Of a stretch of DNA of 16,503 bases, positions 7,758 through 14,534 are shown in pieces (position 1 is the stretch's first letter; the number at the start of each line of letters is the position of its first letter). A model generated the notes under the pieces. The model searched no databases. It was not told the origin of the DNA and saw only the letters and a program-made list of their open reading frames with translations. The DNA is from Brevundimonas sp. (GTDB lineage: Bacteria; Pseudomonadota; Alphaproteobacteria; Caulobacterales; Caulobacteraceae). Location of the stretch: assembly GCA_024711185.1 (NCBI GenBank), contig JANJTI010000205.1:1-16503 (forward strand), in the 5' to 3' direction. The position numbers were made by a program, and so were the translations under genes.

Positions 7758-8515
7758 GCCGCCGTCCCGGGCGCCGCCATGGCCTCGGCCAGAGCCTCCG
7801 CGAGCCGTTCGACGGCGCGGCGAAACGCCGGCTCTGCGCGCCAGCCGGGCGGGCGCGGCAGCGGACCGGGATGATCGTGCACGGACGCCGCCTTGCCGGC
7901 CGCCGCCTCGAGGACGACCGAGCGGCCGGCCAGATAGACGGCCTCCTCCACATCGTGGGTGACGAAGACGATGGCGGGCCGCGCCGGGCGGGCGGCCCAG
8001 AGGCGGTGCAGATCCTCGATCAGCCGTCGGCGAGTGACGCTGTCGAGGGCGGCGAACGGCTCATCCAGCAGCAGAAGGTCCGGCTCCGTCACGAGCGCGC
8101 GGGCGAGCGATACCCGCATGGCCATGCCGCCGGACAACTGGCGCGGCCGGGCGCCGGGACGGTCGCCGAGCCCCACCGCGGCGAGGGCGGCGTTCGCCCG
8201 CCGGCGAGCCTCCTCGCGGGGAATGCCCGTGAGCTCGAGCGGAAGGGCGACATTGGCGAGGGCGTCCGCCCACGGCATCAGGGTCGGCGCCTGGAAGACA
8301 AAGGCTGTGCGGCGGGGACGCGAACCGGTGGCGGCGCCATCGGTCGGGCGCTCAAGTCCGGCGAGCAGGCGAAGGGTCGTGGACTTGCCGGCGCCTGAGG
8401 GACCGACGACGGCGAGGATCTCGCCGGGCGCGACGACGAGATCGATGGGACCGAGCGGCGGGCGGCCCGGGTACCGCACCACGGCGCTGCGCAGCGCCGC
8501 TGCGGGCTCAGCCAC
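7754..8515 (-). CDS. ABC transporter ATP-binding protein, SsuB/TauB/ThiZ-like
   Basis: This 253-residue cytoplasmic ATPase powers the importer. All core motifs are present: Walker A GPSGAGKST at 38-46, Q-loop Gln75 in FVFQ, signature LSGGM at 127-131, Walker B LLLLDEP at 147-153 and switch His187 in THD. The signature carries Met instead of the more usual Gln or Glu after SGG, as seen in the nitrate/taurine/thiamine-precursor group. The start is GTG at 8515, overlapping the end of the binding-protein gene by 8 bases. The C-terminus has an Ala/Pro-rich tail of about 45 residues. It is translated between its binding protein and permease partners. Confidence 0.94.
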   Translation of the reverse strand: MAEPAAALRSAVVRYPGRPPLGPIDLVVAPGEILAVVGPSGAGKSTTLRLLAGLERPTDGAATGSRPRRTAFVFQAPTLMPWADALANVALPLELTGIPREEARRRANAALAAVGLGDRPGARPRQLSGGMAMRVSLARALVTEPDLLLLDEPFAALDSVTRRRLIEDLHRLWAARPARPAIVFVTHDVEEAVYLAGRSVVLEAAAGKAASVHDHPGPLPRPPGWRAEPAFRRAVERLAEALAEAMAAPGTAA

Positions 8516-9554
8516 GGCCGCGGCCGGGGAGGTACTGGGTGGTGAAGGCCTGCCGCCAGTCGAGGTTCGGCGGGTAGACTCCGGCCTCGGAGGTGACGGT
8601 GAAGAAGGCCTCCCAGCGTTCGTCAGTCATCGCGCCAAGGCCGTAGAGCGCCGCGTCGCCTCCGTCCACTATGCCGTTGGCCTTGAGCTTTTCACGCGCC
8701 TGATCGAGCACGTCCTGGGCCATGTCGGGGTTGGCCTGCCGGATCAGGGCGTCTGCGGCCTTGCCGTCGCCCTGGATATAGTCGCGCCACCCCTCGGCGG
8801 AAGCCGCGATGAAGCTGCGCAGGGCGGCGGCGTTGTCCCGCGCGAAGGCGTTGGGCGCCAGCACCATGGTGGCGTAGCTCGGGTAACCTTCATCGGCAAG
8901 GAGGAACACCCTGGGCTCGAAGCCGGCGACCTTCTGGATCGTGTAGGGCTCGGAGGTGAGGTAGCCCTGCTGCACCGCACGAGGGTCCGCCAGGAAGGGC
9001 GCGGGATTGAAGGTGTACTTGCGCACCTGGTCGTCGGTGAAGCCGTACCGGGCCTTGAGCCAGACCCAGAAGGCGTTGATCGAGGCGTCCGCGAGCAGGA
9101 ACGGCCGGCCCTCCAGGTCTGCGATCGACTGTAGCGCCGGGTCGGGGTGGGCGATCAGGACCTGGGGGTCCTTCTGGAAGAAGGCGGCGACCGCCTTCAC
9201 CGGAGCGCCCTCGGCCACGAGGTTCATGGTGATGAAGCTGTTCGAGCCCATGCCCAGTTCGACGGCGTTGGAGGCCAGCAGCTGGGGCACGTTCACCCCG
9301 GGACCGCCCTGGATGATCTGGACGTTGAGGCCGCGCCGCTCGTAGGCGCCGGAGGCGAGGGCCTGGTAGAAGCCGCCGTGCTCGGCCTGGGCGCGCCAGT
9401 CTGTGGCGAAGCGGAGCCGGATGCGGCCGTCGGCGTCGGGCTCGACCTGGGACTGGTTGCAGGCGGCCAGCCCCGCCGCCGCCGCCACGGCTCCGACCCC
9501 GGCCAGGACGGCGCGGCGGTCCGGCTTGGAGAGGCGATTCCCGCGACGATCCAT
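8508..9554 (-). CDS. ABC transporter substrate-binding protein, NMT1/THI5-like, Tat/lipoprotein signal
   Basis: This 348-residue protein captures the ligand outside the inner membrane and delivers it to the partner permease. The N-terminus has a twin-arginine (Arg13-Arg14), a hydrophobic stretch and a lipobox LAAC with Cys32, so it is probably a lipid-anchored protein, possibly Tat-exported. The mature start (LRFATDWRAQAEHGGFYQAL, then RRGLNV) is the N-terminal lobe pattern of the NMT1/THI5-like family, which binds pyrimidine precursors of thiamine, sulfonates, nitrate or related small molecules. The motif GGPGVNVPQLL follows. No thiamine gene or recognisable TPP riboswitch is adjacent, so the ligand is unassigned. 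It is first in the operon; upstream on the same strand lie three strong hairpins (9606-9704). Confidence 0.9.
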   Translation of the reverse strand: MDRRGNRLSKPDRRAVLAGVGAVAAAAGLAACNQSQVEPDADGRIRLRFATDWRAQAEHGGFYQALASGAYERRGLNVQIIQGGPGVNVPQLLASNAVELGMGSNSFITMNLVAEGAPVKAVAAFFQKDPQVLIAHPDPALQSIADLEGRPFLLADASINAFWVWLKARYGFTDDQVRKYTFNPAPFLADPRAVQQGYLTSEPYTIQKVAGFEPRVFLLADEGYPSYATMVLAPNAFARDNAAALRSFIAASAEGWRDYIQGDGKAADALIRQANPDMAQDVLDQAREKLKANGIVDGGDAALYGLGAMTDERWEAFFTVTSEAGVYPPNLDWRQAFTTQYLPGRGRG

Positions 9555-9605
9555 GGCCTTGGTTTACGGCTGCGGTCGAGGGAAGGGAAGGGCGGCGGCG
9601 CCGGC

Positions 9606-9704
9606 CCGGCGCAATCGCACGGGCGCCGGAATTGAGCGAGGGGACGAAGAGCACCGGCAAGCCGGATTTCCTCGTCCCCTCGCCAAGTCCGGGTTGGACT
9701 TGGC
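9606..9704 (-). repeat. three consecutive perfect hairpins in the likely leader of the ABC operon
   Basis: Hairpin 1 pairs CCGGCGC (9606-9612) with 9623-9629. Hairpin 2 pairs the 11-base arm CGAGGGGACGA (9637-9647) with 9672-9682 and contains an inner CCGG/CCGG stem (9654-9657 with 9662-9665). Hairpin 3 pairs GCCAAGTCC (9682-9690) with 9696-9704. Hairpins 2 and 3 share base 9682. The array starts 52 bases upstream of the binding-protein ATG. It could be a structured mRNA leader or a set of intergenic palindromic repeats. No known riboswitch class was recognised. Confidence 0.6.
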
Positions 9705-10009
9705 CATTGAGGTTCGGACCCTGGCCTCGGCGTCAGCAGGGCGAACCCCGATGACGGTCGGCTGTATCCTGTCGCGCTCCTGGTCTCCGGCGTTCCGCAA
9801 GGTCGAAGCCCTGCGCCGTCCTTCGATCCCGATCCGGTTCCCTCAAGGTCGTCTCCGGCCGAAACCTTCGACAGCCCGTCGGGCCTTGATCCTGCCCCCC
9901 GCTCGTTAAGGTCCGAAAACCCCCCGTAGCATCGGGTCAGAGAGCCGGGCCGGTTCGCCTTGAGCCCCGGGTCTCCCCGGTTTTCCGCGCCGCCGTGTCC
10001 CTCGGCCCG
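9705..10009. other. gene-free spacer, no recognised protein gene
   Basis: No frame here has a family motif, convincing ribosome binding site or conserved-looking protein. The bases include several diverged copies or inversions of AAGGTCGAAG/CCTTCGA between about 9795 and 9875, and a terminator-like hairpin near 9967. It lies between the ABC operon leader and the promoter at 10010. Confidence 0.5.
9967..9984 (+). terminator. possible short intrinsic terminator
   Basis: CCGGG (9967-9971) pairs with CCCGG (9976-9980) around a TCTC loop, followed by TTTT (9981-9984). The stem is only five pairs and no transcript reading into it was identified, so this is a weak call. Confidence 0.3.
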
Positions 10010-10037
10010 TTGACGTTCCGACGAAACGCGCTATGAG
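10010..10037 (+). promoter_or_regulatory. housekeeping sigma-70-type promoter facing right
   Basis: TTGACG at 10010-10015, a 16-base spacer and TATGAG at 10032-10037 (within GCTATGAGG) resemble the Caulobacter housekeeping pattern TTGACG-N10-14-GCTAnA. Transcription would begin near 10044. No protein gene follows on this strand before the convergent uup, which suggests an RNA product or a regulatory transcript. Confidence 0.5.
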
Positions 10038-10043
10038 GCAAGC

Positions 10044-10186
10044 GCCCGAATCCCGGCGGCTGTGCGGAATCGCCCCGGCTTCGGTGCATAACCCTGTGCA
10101 TATCTGTGGATCAGGCGGATTCGCGTTTGCGGGTCAGCGGCTTGCGTTATCCACAGAAAGCCGGATCGCGCACGGTCAACCCGCCA
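10044..10186 (+). ncRNA. candidate long-hairpin non-coding RNA
   Basis: Four nested perfect pairings fold the segment onto itself: GGCGG 10055-10059 with 10181-10185, GTGCG 10062-10066 with 10169-10173, CCGGCTT 10075-10081 with 10158-10164, and TCTGTGGAT 10103-10111 with 10149-10157. The 3' arms of the last two are contiguous, while the 5' side has a 21-base bulge containing GTGCATA twice. A promoter lies just upstream and a T/C-rich tract (CTTCTTCTCC) just downstream. The shape (long stem with internal bulge, about 140 nt) recalls 6S RNA but the sequence was not recognised. The 3' end overlaps the last codons of convergent uup. Ends are approximate. Confidence 0.3.
10083..10155. promoter_or_regulatory. 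cluster of four DnaA-box-like nonamers
   Basis: Perfect box TTATCCACA lies at 10147-10155 (+). On the minus strand lie TGATCCACA (10105-10113), ATATGCACA (10095-10103) and TTATGCACC (10083-10091), each one mismatch from TTWTNCACA. TGATCCACA is, from memory, the form of the stronger DnaA boxes in the Caulobacter origin. The three minus-strand boxes start 12 and 10 bases apart, close to one helical turn. Confidence 0.5.
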
Positions 10187-12002
10187 GAGCGGCCTTCTTC
10201 TCCTCCAGCTCCAGCCACTCCTCCTCGGCCGCAGCCAGGTCCGCGCGGGCCTTCTCCGCAGCCTTCATGGCGCGGTCGAAGGCGGCGGGATCGCGCCCGT
10301 AAAGCTCTGGATCGGCGAGCACGGCGTCATGCCGCGCGATCTGCTCCGGGAGGGCGGCGAGGAGGCGTTCCAGCTCCTCGAGGCGGCGCGCGTCCTTGTA
10401 GGACAGCTTGGCGGCAGGCTTTCTCGACGGCGCCGCCGCAGGGGACGCGCCCGCTGCGCCCTGCCTCGCCTTCGGCTTGTGCTGGACGGCTTCCGCCGTC
10501 GGAGCAGGAGCGAGGAAGCCCGGGTTCTGGCCCACGAAGTCGGTCCAGCCGCCCGGGGTTTCGACAATGTCGCCGCGGCCGTTCAGTGCGATGGTGGAGG
10601 TGGCGAGGCGGTCGACGAAGTCCCGGTCGTGGCTGACCAGGATCAGGGTGCCGTCGTAGCCCTCGAGCAGTTCCTCGAGCTTGTCGAGGGTGTCCATGTC
10701 GAGGTCGTTGGTCGGCTCGTCGAGCACCAGCATGTTGGCCGGCCTGGCGAGGGCGCGGGCCAGCAGCAGGCGGTTGCGCTCGCCGCCCGAGAGGGTGGAG
10801 ATCGGCTGGCGCAGCTGGGCCTCCTGGAACAGGAAGTCCTTGGCGTAGGCGGCCACGTGCATCGACCGGCCGCGCACCATGATGGAGTCGCCCCCGCCGG
10901 GGGTGAGGGCGTCCCAGAGGGTCATGTCCGACTTCAGTCCGGCGCGGGACTGGTCGAGGTAGACGGGCTCGAGGTTGGCTCCGAGACGGACCGAGCCGGC
11001 GTCCGGCGCCAGTTCCCCGAGCAGGATCTTCACCAGGGTGGTCTTGCCGGCGCCGTTGGGACCCACGATGGCGAGGCGGTCGCCGCGCATCACGCGGGTG
11101 GTGAACGGTTTCAGGACGGTGCGATCGCCGAAGCTCTTGCTCACGCCCTTCAGCTCGGCGACGAGCTTGCCAGTGGTCGCACCGGAGTCGACGGCGAGGG
11201 TGAGCTCGCGGGACTGGTCGCGGACGCGCTCGGCGCGTTCGGCGCGCATCGCCTGCAGGCGGGCGGCGCGACCCTCGTTGCGGCTGCGGCGGGCGGTGAT
11301 GGAGCTGTAGAAGGTCTCGGTCTCGCGCTCGATGGCCTTGCTGAGGCGGCGCAGGGACTCGGCCTCCTCCTCCAGGACCTTTCCCGCCCATTCGTCGAAA
11401 GCCGCGAAGCCCTTGTTGAGGGTGCGGACGCGCCGACCCTCGAGCCAGTGCACCGACTGGGTCACGCGGTTGAGGAAGGCGCGGTCGTGGCTGACCACCA
11501 GCACGGCGAAGCGGGCGGACAGCAGCTCCTCCTCGAGCCGCTCGATGGCGAGGATGTCGAGGTGGTTGGTCGGCTCGTCGAGGAGGAGCAGGTCGGGCTC
11601 CTCGGCGAAGGCCTTCGCCAGCGCCGCCCGGCGGATCTCGCCGCCGGAGAGGTTCACGGCCGGTTTGGCCGGGTCGAGGCCGAAGGTGGTCAACCACGCC
11701 TCGGCGGTCCAGCGCTCGGCCTCGCCGGAGGCGGCGTAGTCGAGCAGGGTCTCGCCGGTGATGACCGGCTCCTGCGGCACCCAGGCGAAGCGGGTCCCGC
11801 TCTGCACCGAGCGCTCGCCGGCGTCGGCCTCGATCAGACCCATGACCAGCTTCATCAAGGTCGACTTGCCGGCCCCGTTGCGACCGACGAGGGCCGCACG
11901 GGTGCGGGGCTCTATGGCCATGTCCACCCCCTCGAACAGGGGGCGCGGACCGTCCTGCAGGCGGATGTCCTTGAGGGCGACGAGAGGCGGGCGCGCGGCC
12001 AT
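10176..12002 (-). CDS. uup: ABC-F family ATPase, Uup type
   Basis: This 608-residue soluble protein has two fused ABC domains and no membrane segments, the ABC-F design acting on ribosomes or in nucleic-acid transactions rather than transport. Domain 1 has Walker A GRNGAGKST (40-48), LSGGE (118-122) and Walker B LLLLDEPTNHLD (138-149). The interdomain linker (about 205-275) is charged and helical with ETETFYSSITARRSRNEGRA. Domain 2 has Walker A GPNGAGKTT (314-322), LSGGE (404-408) and Walker B with DEPTND (428-433). A C-terminal extension, Pro/Ala linker then coiled coil (about 530-605), marks Uup rather than EttA, whose family usually ends sooner. I chose the ATG at 12002, where conserved sequence begins; the upstream frame runs antisense to the neighbouring gene. 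It is divergent from the YcgN-family gene across 36 bases. Confidence 0.94.
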   Translation of the reverse strand: MAARPPLVALKDIRLQDGPRPLFEGVDMAIEPRTRAALVGRNGAGKSTLMKLVMGLIEADAGERSVQSGTRFAWVPQEPVITGETLLDYAASGEAERWTAEAWLTTFGLDPAKPAVNLSGGEIRRAALAKAFAEEPDLLLLDEPTNHLDILAIERLEEELLSARFAVLVVSHDRAFLNRVTQSVHWLEGRRVRTLNKGFAAFDEWAGKVLEEEAESLRRLSKAIERETETFYSSITARRSRNEGRAARLQAMRAERAERVRDQSRELTLAVDSGATTGKLVAELKGVSKSFGDRTVLKPFTTRVMRGDRLAIVGPNGAGKTTLVKILLGELAPDAGSVRLGANLEPVYLDQSRAGLKSDMTLWDALTPGGGDSIMVRGRSMHVAAYAKDFLFQEAQLRQPISTLSGGERNRLLLARALARPANMLVLDEPTNDLDMDTLDKLEELLEGYDGTLILVSHDRDFVDRLATSTIALNGRGDIVETPGGWTDFVGQNPGFLAPAPTAEAVQHKPKARQGAAGASPAAAPSRKPAAKLSYKDARRLEELERLLAALPEQIARHDAVLADPELYGRDPAAFDRAMKAAEKARADLAAAEEEWLELEEKKAALAG

Positions 12003-12038
12003 GGTGCTTTCGGGCGGGAGGAGGCGTATGGGGAGCGC

Positions 12039-12533
12039 GTGGATGTAGAGCGTACCGACCCGGCCTCCAAGCCTTTCTGGGAAACCCGGCGGCTGGACCA
12101 GATGACCCGCGAGCAGTGGGAGAGCCTGTGCGACGGGTGCGGCCTGTGCTGCCTGGTGCGCTTCGAGGACGAGGACACCGGCGAGGTGATCCCGACCCGG
12201 GTGCACTGCAAGCTTTTCGATCCGGTGCGCTGCACCTGCTCCGACTATGCGAACCGGCGGGAGCACGTGCCGGACTGCATCAAGCTGACGCCGTGGAACA
12301 TCGAGGCGCTGGAGTGGATGCCGAAGTCCTGCGCCTACCGCCGCATTCACGAGGGGCGGCCGCTGGCGAGCTGGCACCCCCTGGTCTCAGGCAGTCGCGA
12401 GACCGTGCACACGGCCGGCGTCTCGGTACGGGGTCAGACGGTGTCGGAGACGGCGCTGAAGGAGCCGGAGGACGCGCTGGATTTCGAGGCGCCGGAGTGG
12501 AAGGCGGAACGGGGCGCCGGGGGCGAATCGTAA
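12039..12533 (+). CDS. YcgN-family cysteine-cluster protein (UPF0260)
   Basis: This small 164-residue cytoplasmic protein carries the CxxCxxCC signature (Cys31, Cys34, Cys37, Cys38 in CDGCGLCCL), plus further cysteines in VHCKLF, RCTCSDY and VPDC, and SCAYRR. The family is thought to bind a metal (zinc or iron); its function is unknown. The conserved opening PFWETRRLDQMTREQWESLC belongs to the family, so the ATG at 12102 would be too far inside. The GTG at 12039 is the best upstream start, with GGAGG about 15-20 bases before it, slightly far. That start is therefore tentative. The gene lies 36 bases from divergent uup, so its promoter must overlap uup coding sequence. The last 35 residues are acidic and low complexity. 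Confidence 0.88.
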   Translation: MDVERTDPASKPFWETRRLDQMTREQWESLCDGCGLCCLVRFEDEDTGEVIPTRVHCKLFDPVRCTCSDYANRREHVPDCIKLTPWNIEALEWMPKSCAYRRIHEGRPLASWHPLVSGSRETVHTAGVSVRGQTVSETALKEPEDALDFEAPEWKAERGAGGES

Positions 12534-12695
12534 GCCCGGTTCGCGACAACACCTGTCGGAAAAGCAGGGGGTTGTGAAAAACAATCCGGAAACGTCCGCC
12601 GTCGGACGCTGGCGCCGCATACTCCAGCCATGACCCGAAGAAGGGTTCCGCAGCGAAATCTGCGGGCGGCCGCCGGGTAACCACGGAGATCATAG
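12534..12695 (+). promoter_or_regulatory. intergenic region before the GTA head genes
   Basis: This 162-base gap contains an AT-richer patch (TTGTGAAAAACAAT, 12572-12585), a perfect hairpin CGTCCG/CGGACG (12593-12598 with 12603-12608), and GGAG before the portal ATG. It probably carries the promoter for the portal-protease block. No terminase gene or convincing small gene is present. Confidence 0.4.
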
Positions 12696-13853
12696 ATGCT
12701 GGACTGGCGACGGCCCTTCGGCCGGCGGCGCATCGTCGCGCCCGAGATCAAGGACAGCCGCGCCGGGCCGCTGATCGCCTTCTCGGCCGGCGGCCGACCG
12801 CGCTGGACGCCAAGGGACTACGCCAGTCTCGCCACAGAGGGGTTCGTCAGGAATGCGGTGGTCTACCGCTGCGTCCGAATGATCGCCGAGGCGGCCGCGG
12901 CCACCCCGCTTGCGGTCTTCGACGACGGCGTCCGCACGGATCGCCATCCGCTGGCGCGCCTGCTGGCGCGGCCAAATCCGGAGCAGTCGGGAGTTGAGTT
13001 TCTGGAGGGCGTCTACGGAGCCCTGCAGACCGCCGGCAACGCCTATGTAGAAGCGGTCGGCGAGGCGGAGCCGGAGGAGCTGTGGTCCCTCAGGCCCGAC
13101 CGGATGAAGATCATCCCCGGACGGGGAGGGTGGCCGGACGGGTACGAATACGCCGTGGACAGCCGGTCGGTCCGGCTGATGCGCGGGGCCGACGGCTGGC
13201 TGCCGGTGCTGCACCTCAAGCTGTTCCATCCGACGGACGACCACTACGGATTCTCACCGCTGGAGGCGGCCGCCTTCGCCATCGACGTGCACAATGCTTC
13301 GGGCGCCTGGAACAAGGCGCTGCTGGACAATGCGGCCCGGCCGAGCGGAGCCCTGGTCTACGGCGGCCGCGACGGCGAGGGGCTGACCGAGGCGCAGTTC
13401 GACGCCCTGCGCGCCCAGATCGACGATCTGCACGCCGGGGCGAGAAACGCGGGACGGCCGCTGATCCTCGAGGGCGGGCTGGACTGGAAGCCGATGAGCT
13501 GGACGCCGGCGGACATGGACTTCGTAGCCGGCAAACATGCCGCCGCCCGCGAGATCGCCCTCGCCTTCGGCGTGCCGCCGCAGTTGCTGGGCATTCCCGG
13601 CGACGCCACCTACGCCAACTACCGCGAGGCCAACGTCGCCTTCTGGCGGAGCACGGTCGCGCCGCTGGTGCGGAAGGCGGCGGCAGCGCTGACGGGATGG
13701 CTGGGCGGGCGCTTCGGCACGGCGCGGGTCGAGGCGGATCTCGACGCCGTGCCGGCCCTGCAGCCGGAGCGTGAGGCGCTGTGGGCGCGCTTGAACGCCG
13801 CCGGCTTCCTGACAGACGAGGAGCGCCGCCGTATGGCCGGCGTCGGGGACTGA
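12696..13853 (+). CDS. HK97-family portal protein of a gene transfer agent (g3-type)
   Basis: The portal forms a ring at one capsid vertex through which DNA is packed. The 385-residue length fits the GTA portal. Diagnostic stretches are KLFHPTDDHYG (176-185 region), DVHNASGAWNKALLDNAARPSGALVY, LEGGLDWKPM and AFGVPPQLLGIPGDATYANY (290-309), all characteristic of RcGTA gp3-like portals within the HK97 portal family. GGAG (12685-12688) precedes the ATG. One base separates its stop from the next ATG, so the g3-g3.5-g4 genes are translationally linked. The terminase large-subunit gene that normally precedes the portal is not in the upstream sequence. Lack of nearby integrase or phage regulators favours a GTA over a prophage. 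Confidence 0.95.
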   Translation: MLDWRRPFGRRRIVAPEIKDSRAGPLIAFSAGGRPRWTPRDYASLATEGFVRNAVVYRCVRMIAEAAAATPLAVFDDGVRTDRHPLARLLARPNPEQSGVEFLEGVYGALQTAGNAYVEAVGEAEPEELWSLRPDRMKIIPGRGGWPDGYEYAVDSRSVRLMRGADGWLPVLHLKLFHPTDDHYGFSPLEAAAFAIDVHNASGAWNKALLDNAARPSGALVYGGRDGEGLTEAQFDALRAQIDDLHAGARNAGRPLILEGGLDWKPMSWTPADMDFVAGKHAAAREIALAFGVPPQLLGIPGDATYANYREANVAFWRSTVAPLVRKAAAALTGWLGGRFGTARVEADLDAVPALQPEREALWARLNAAGFLTDEERRRMAGVGD

Positions 13854-13854
13854 G

Positions 13855-14079
13855 ATGGAGCGGCTGAAGATTCCGGCCGCCCTCCTGGCCGTGCTGGCTG
13901 CGCAGACCCTGGGCGGGCTGGTGTGGGCCGGCGGGGCGGCGGCGCGCATCGCCGCGTTGGAGGACAGGGTCGGCGAGCAGCGCCTGGTGGCGGAGAGGCT
14001 GGCCCGACTGGAGGCGCAGGGCGAGGCGGTGCGGGCCAGCGTGGCGCGGATCGAACGCCGGCTGGAGGCGCCGTCGTGA
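13855..14079 (+). CDS. small GTA head-region protein with one membrane segment and coiled coil (g3.5 position)
   Basis: This 74-residue protein has a hydrophobic stretch at about 8-29 (ALLAVLAAQTLGGLVWAGGA), able to span a membrane, then a helix with heptad-like leucines and arginines (RIAALEDRV ... RIERRLEAP) likely to form a coiled coil. It sits where RcGTA has the small gene g3.5 between portal and protease, whose role is unclear. Its ATG comes one base after the portal stop, and its stop codon overlaps the protease GTG by three bases. Position and tight packing support it as a real gene despite its size; homology to other g3.5 proteins cannot be confirmed by eye. Confidence 0.75.
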   Translation: MERLKIPAALLAVLAAQTLGGLVWAGGAAARIAALEDRVGEQRLVAERLARLEAQGEAVRASVARIERRLEAPS

Positions 14080-14534
14080 CCGGAACCGCCGCGGGTCTGC
14101 CCATCGCCGGCTATGCGTCCCTGTGGGGCGTGGCGGATCTGAACCGGGACGTCCTGGCGCGCGGCGCGTTCGCCAGCAGTCTCTCGCGGTCCGGGTCCGC
14201 GGGGGTCCGGATGCTGCATCACCACGAGGGACGAGCCGTCGTGGGCGTGTGGGATGAGCTGGTGGAGGACGAGCAGGGGCTGTTCGTGCGCGGCCGCATC
14301 ATGGACTGGTCGGCGGAGGCGCGGTTCGCCGGCGCACTGGCCCGCGCGGGGGCGATGGACGGCCTGTCGATCGGCTTCCGGGCGGTGCGGGCGCGGCGCG
14401 CCGGGCGGCTGAGGGTGCTGGTCGAGGTGGACCTGTGGGAGGTGTCGCTGGTGACCTTCCCGATGTTGCCCGGAGCCAGGTTCAGGCCTGCCGTTCCCGC
14501 GCCGCCTGCTGAAGCGACGCCAGCGTTCGCCTGA
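14076..14534 (+). CDS. HK97-family prohead protease of a gene transfer agent (g4-type)
   Basis: This 152-residue serine protease (peptidase U35/S78 fold) matures the capsid by trimming the N-terminal part of the capsid protein. It shows the family opening IAGYASLWGVADLNRDVLARGAF, candidate catalytic His50 in MLHHHEG (aligned to the MLWQHDP motif) and candidate Ser98 in DGLSIGF, followed by LVEVDLWEVSLVTFPM. I chose GTG at 14076, which overlaps the g3.5 stop (GTGA), because the conserved domain starts at once. The longer in-frame extension from 13923 only reads g3.5 in another frame. The last 17 codons overlap the 3' end of a convergent gene by 53 bases. A low-complexity Pro/Ala tail ends the protein. 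Confidence 0.92.
   Translation: MTGTAAGLPIAGYASLWGVADLNRDVLARGAFASSLSRSGSAGVRMLHHHEGRAVVGVWDELVEDEQGLFVRGRIMDWSAEARFAGALARAGAMDGLSIGFRAVRARRAGRLRVLVEVDLWEVSLVTFPMLPGARFRPAVPAPPAEATPAFA

Noticed and set aside
9555..9900. TPP riboswitch upstream of the ABC operon
   Set aside because: The minus strand has a loosely similar CGGGGUUCGCC...GCUGAC stretch, but the conserved CUGAGA and CUGAUC-GGAUAAUGCCAGC blocks are absent.
9403..9909. Plus-strand frame of 168 codons and minus-strand frame 9564-9800 in the 621-base gap
   Set aside because: Neither has a recognisable domain. The first overlaps the binding-protein gene antisense, and both read through perfect hairpins, which argues for non-coding DNA.
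10010..10186. The chromosomal replication origin itself
   Set aside because: The DnaA-box cluster is suggestive, but there is no AT-rich unwinding region, no full CtrA site within it, and no hemE-type neighbours; I kept it as a DnaA cluster only.
10329..12038. Long plus-strand upstream extension of the YcgN-family gene (about 570 codons)
   Set aside because: It is antisense to uup, with composition typical of a shadow frame. Only the last 164 codons carry the conserved cysteine-cluster family sequence.
12630..12680. 16-codon open frame just before the portal gene
   Set aside because: It has a weak ribosome binding site, no recognisable relation to a terminase end, and is short enough to occur by chance.
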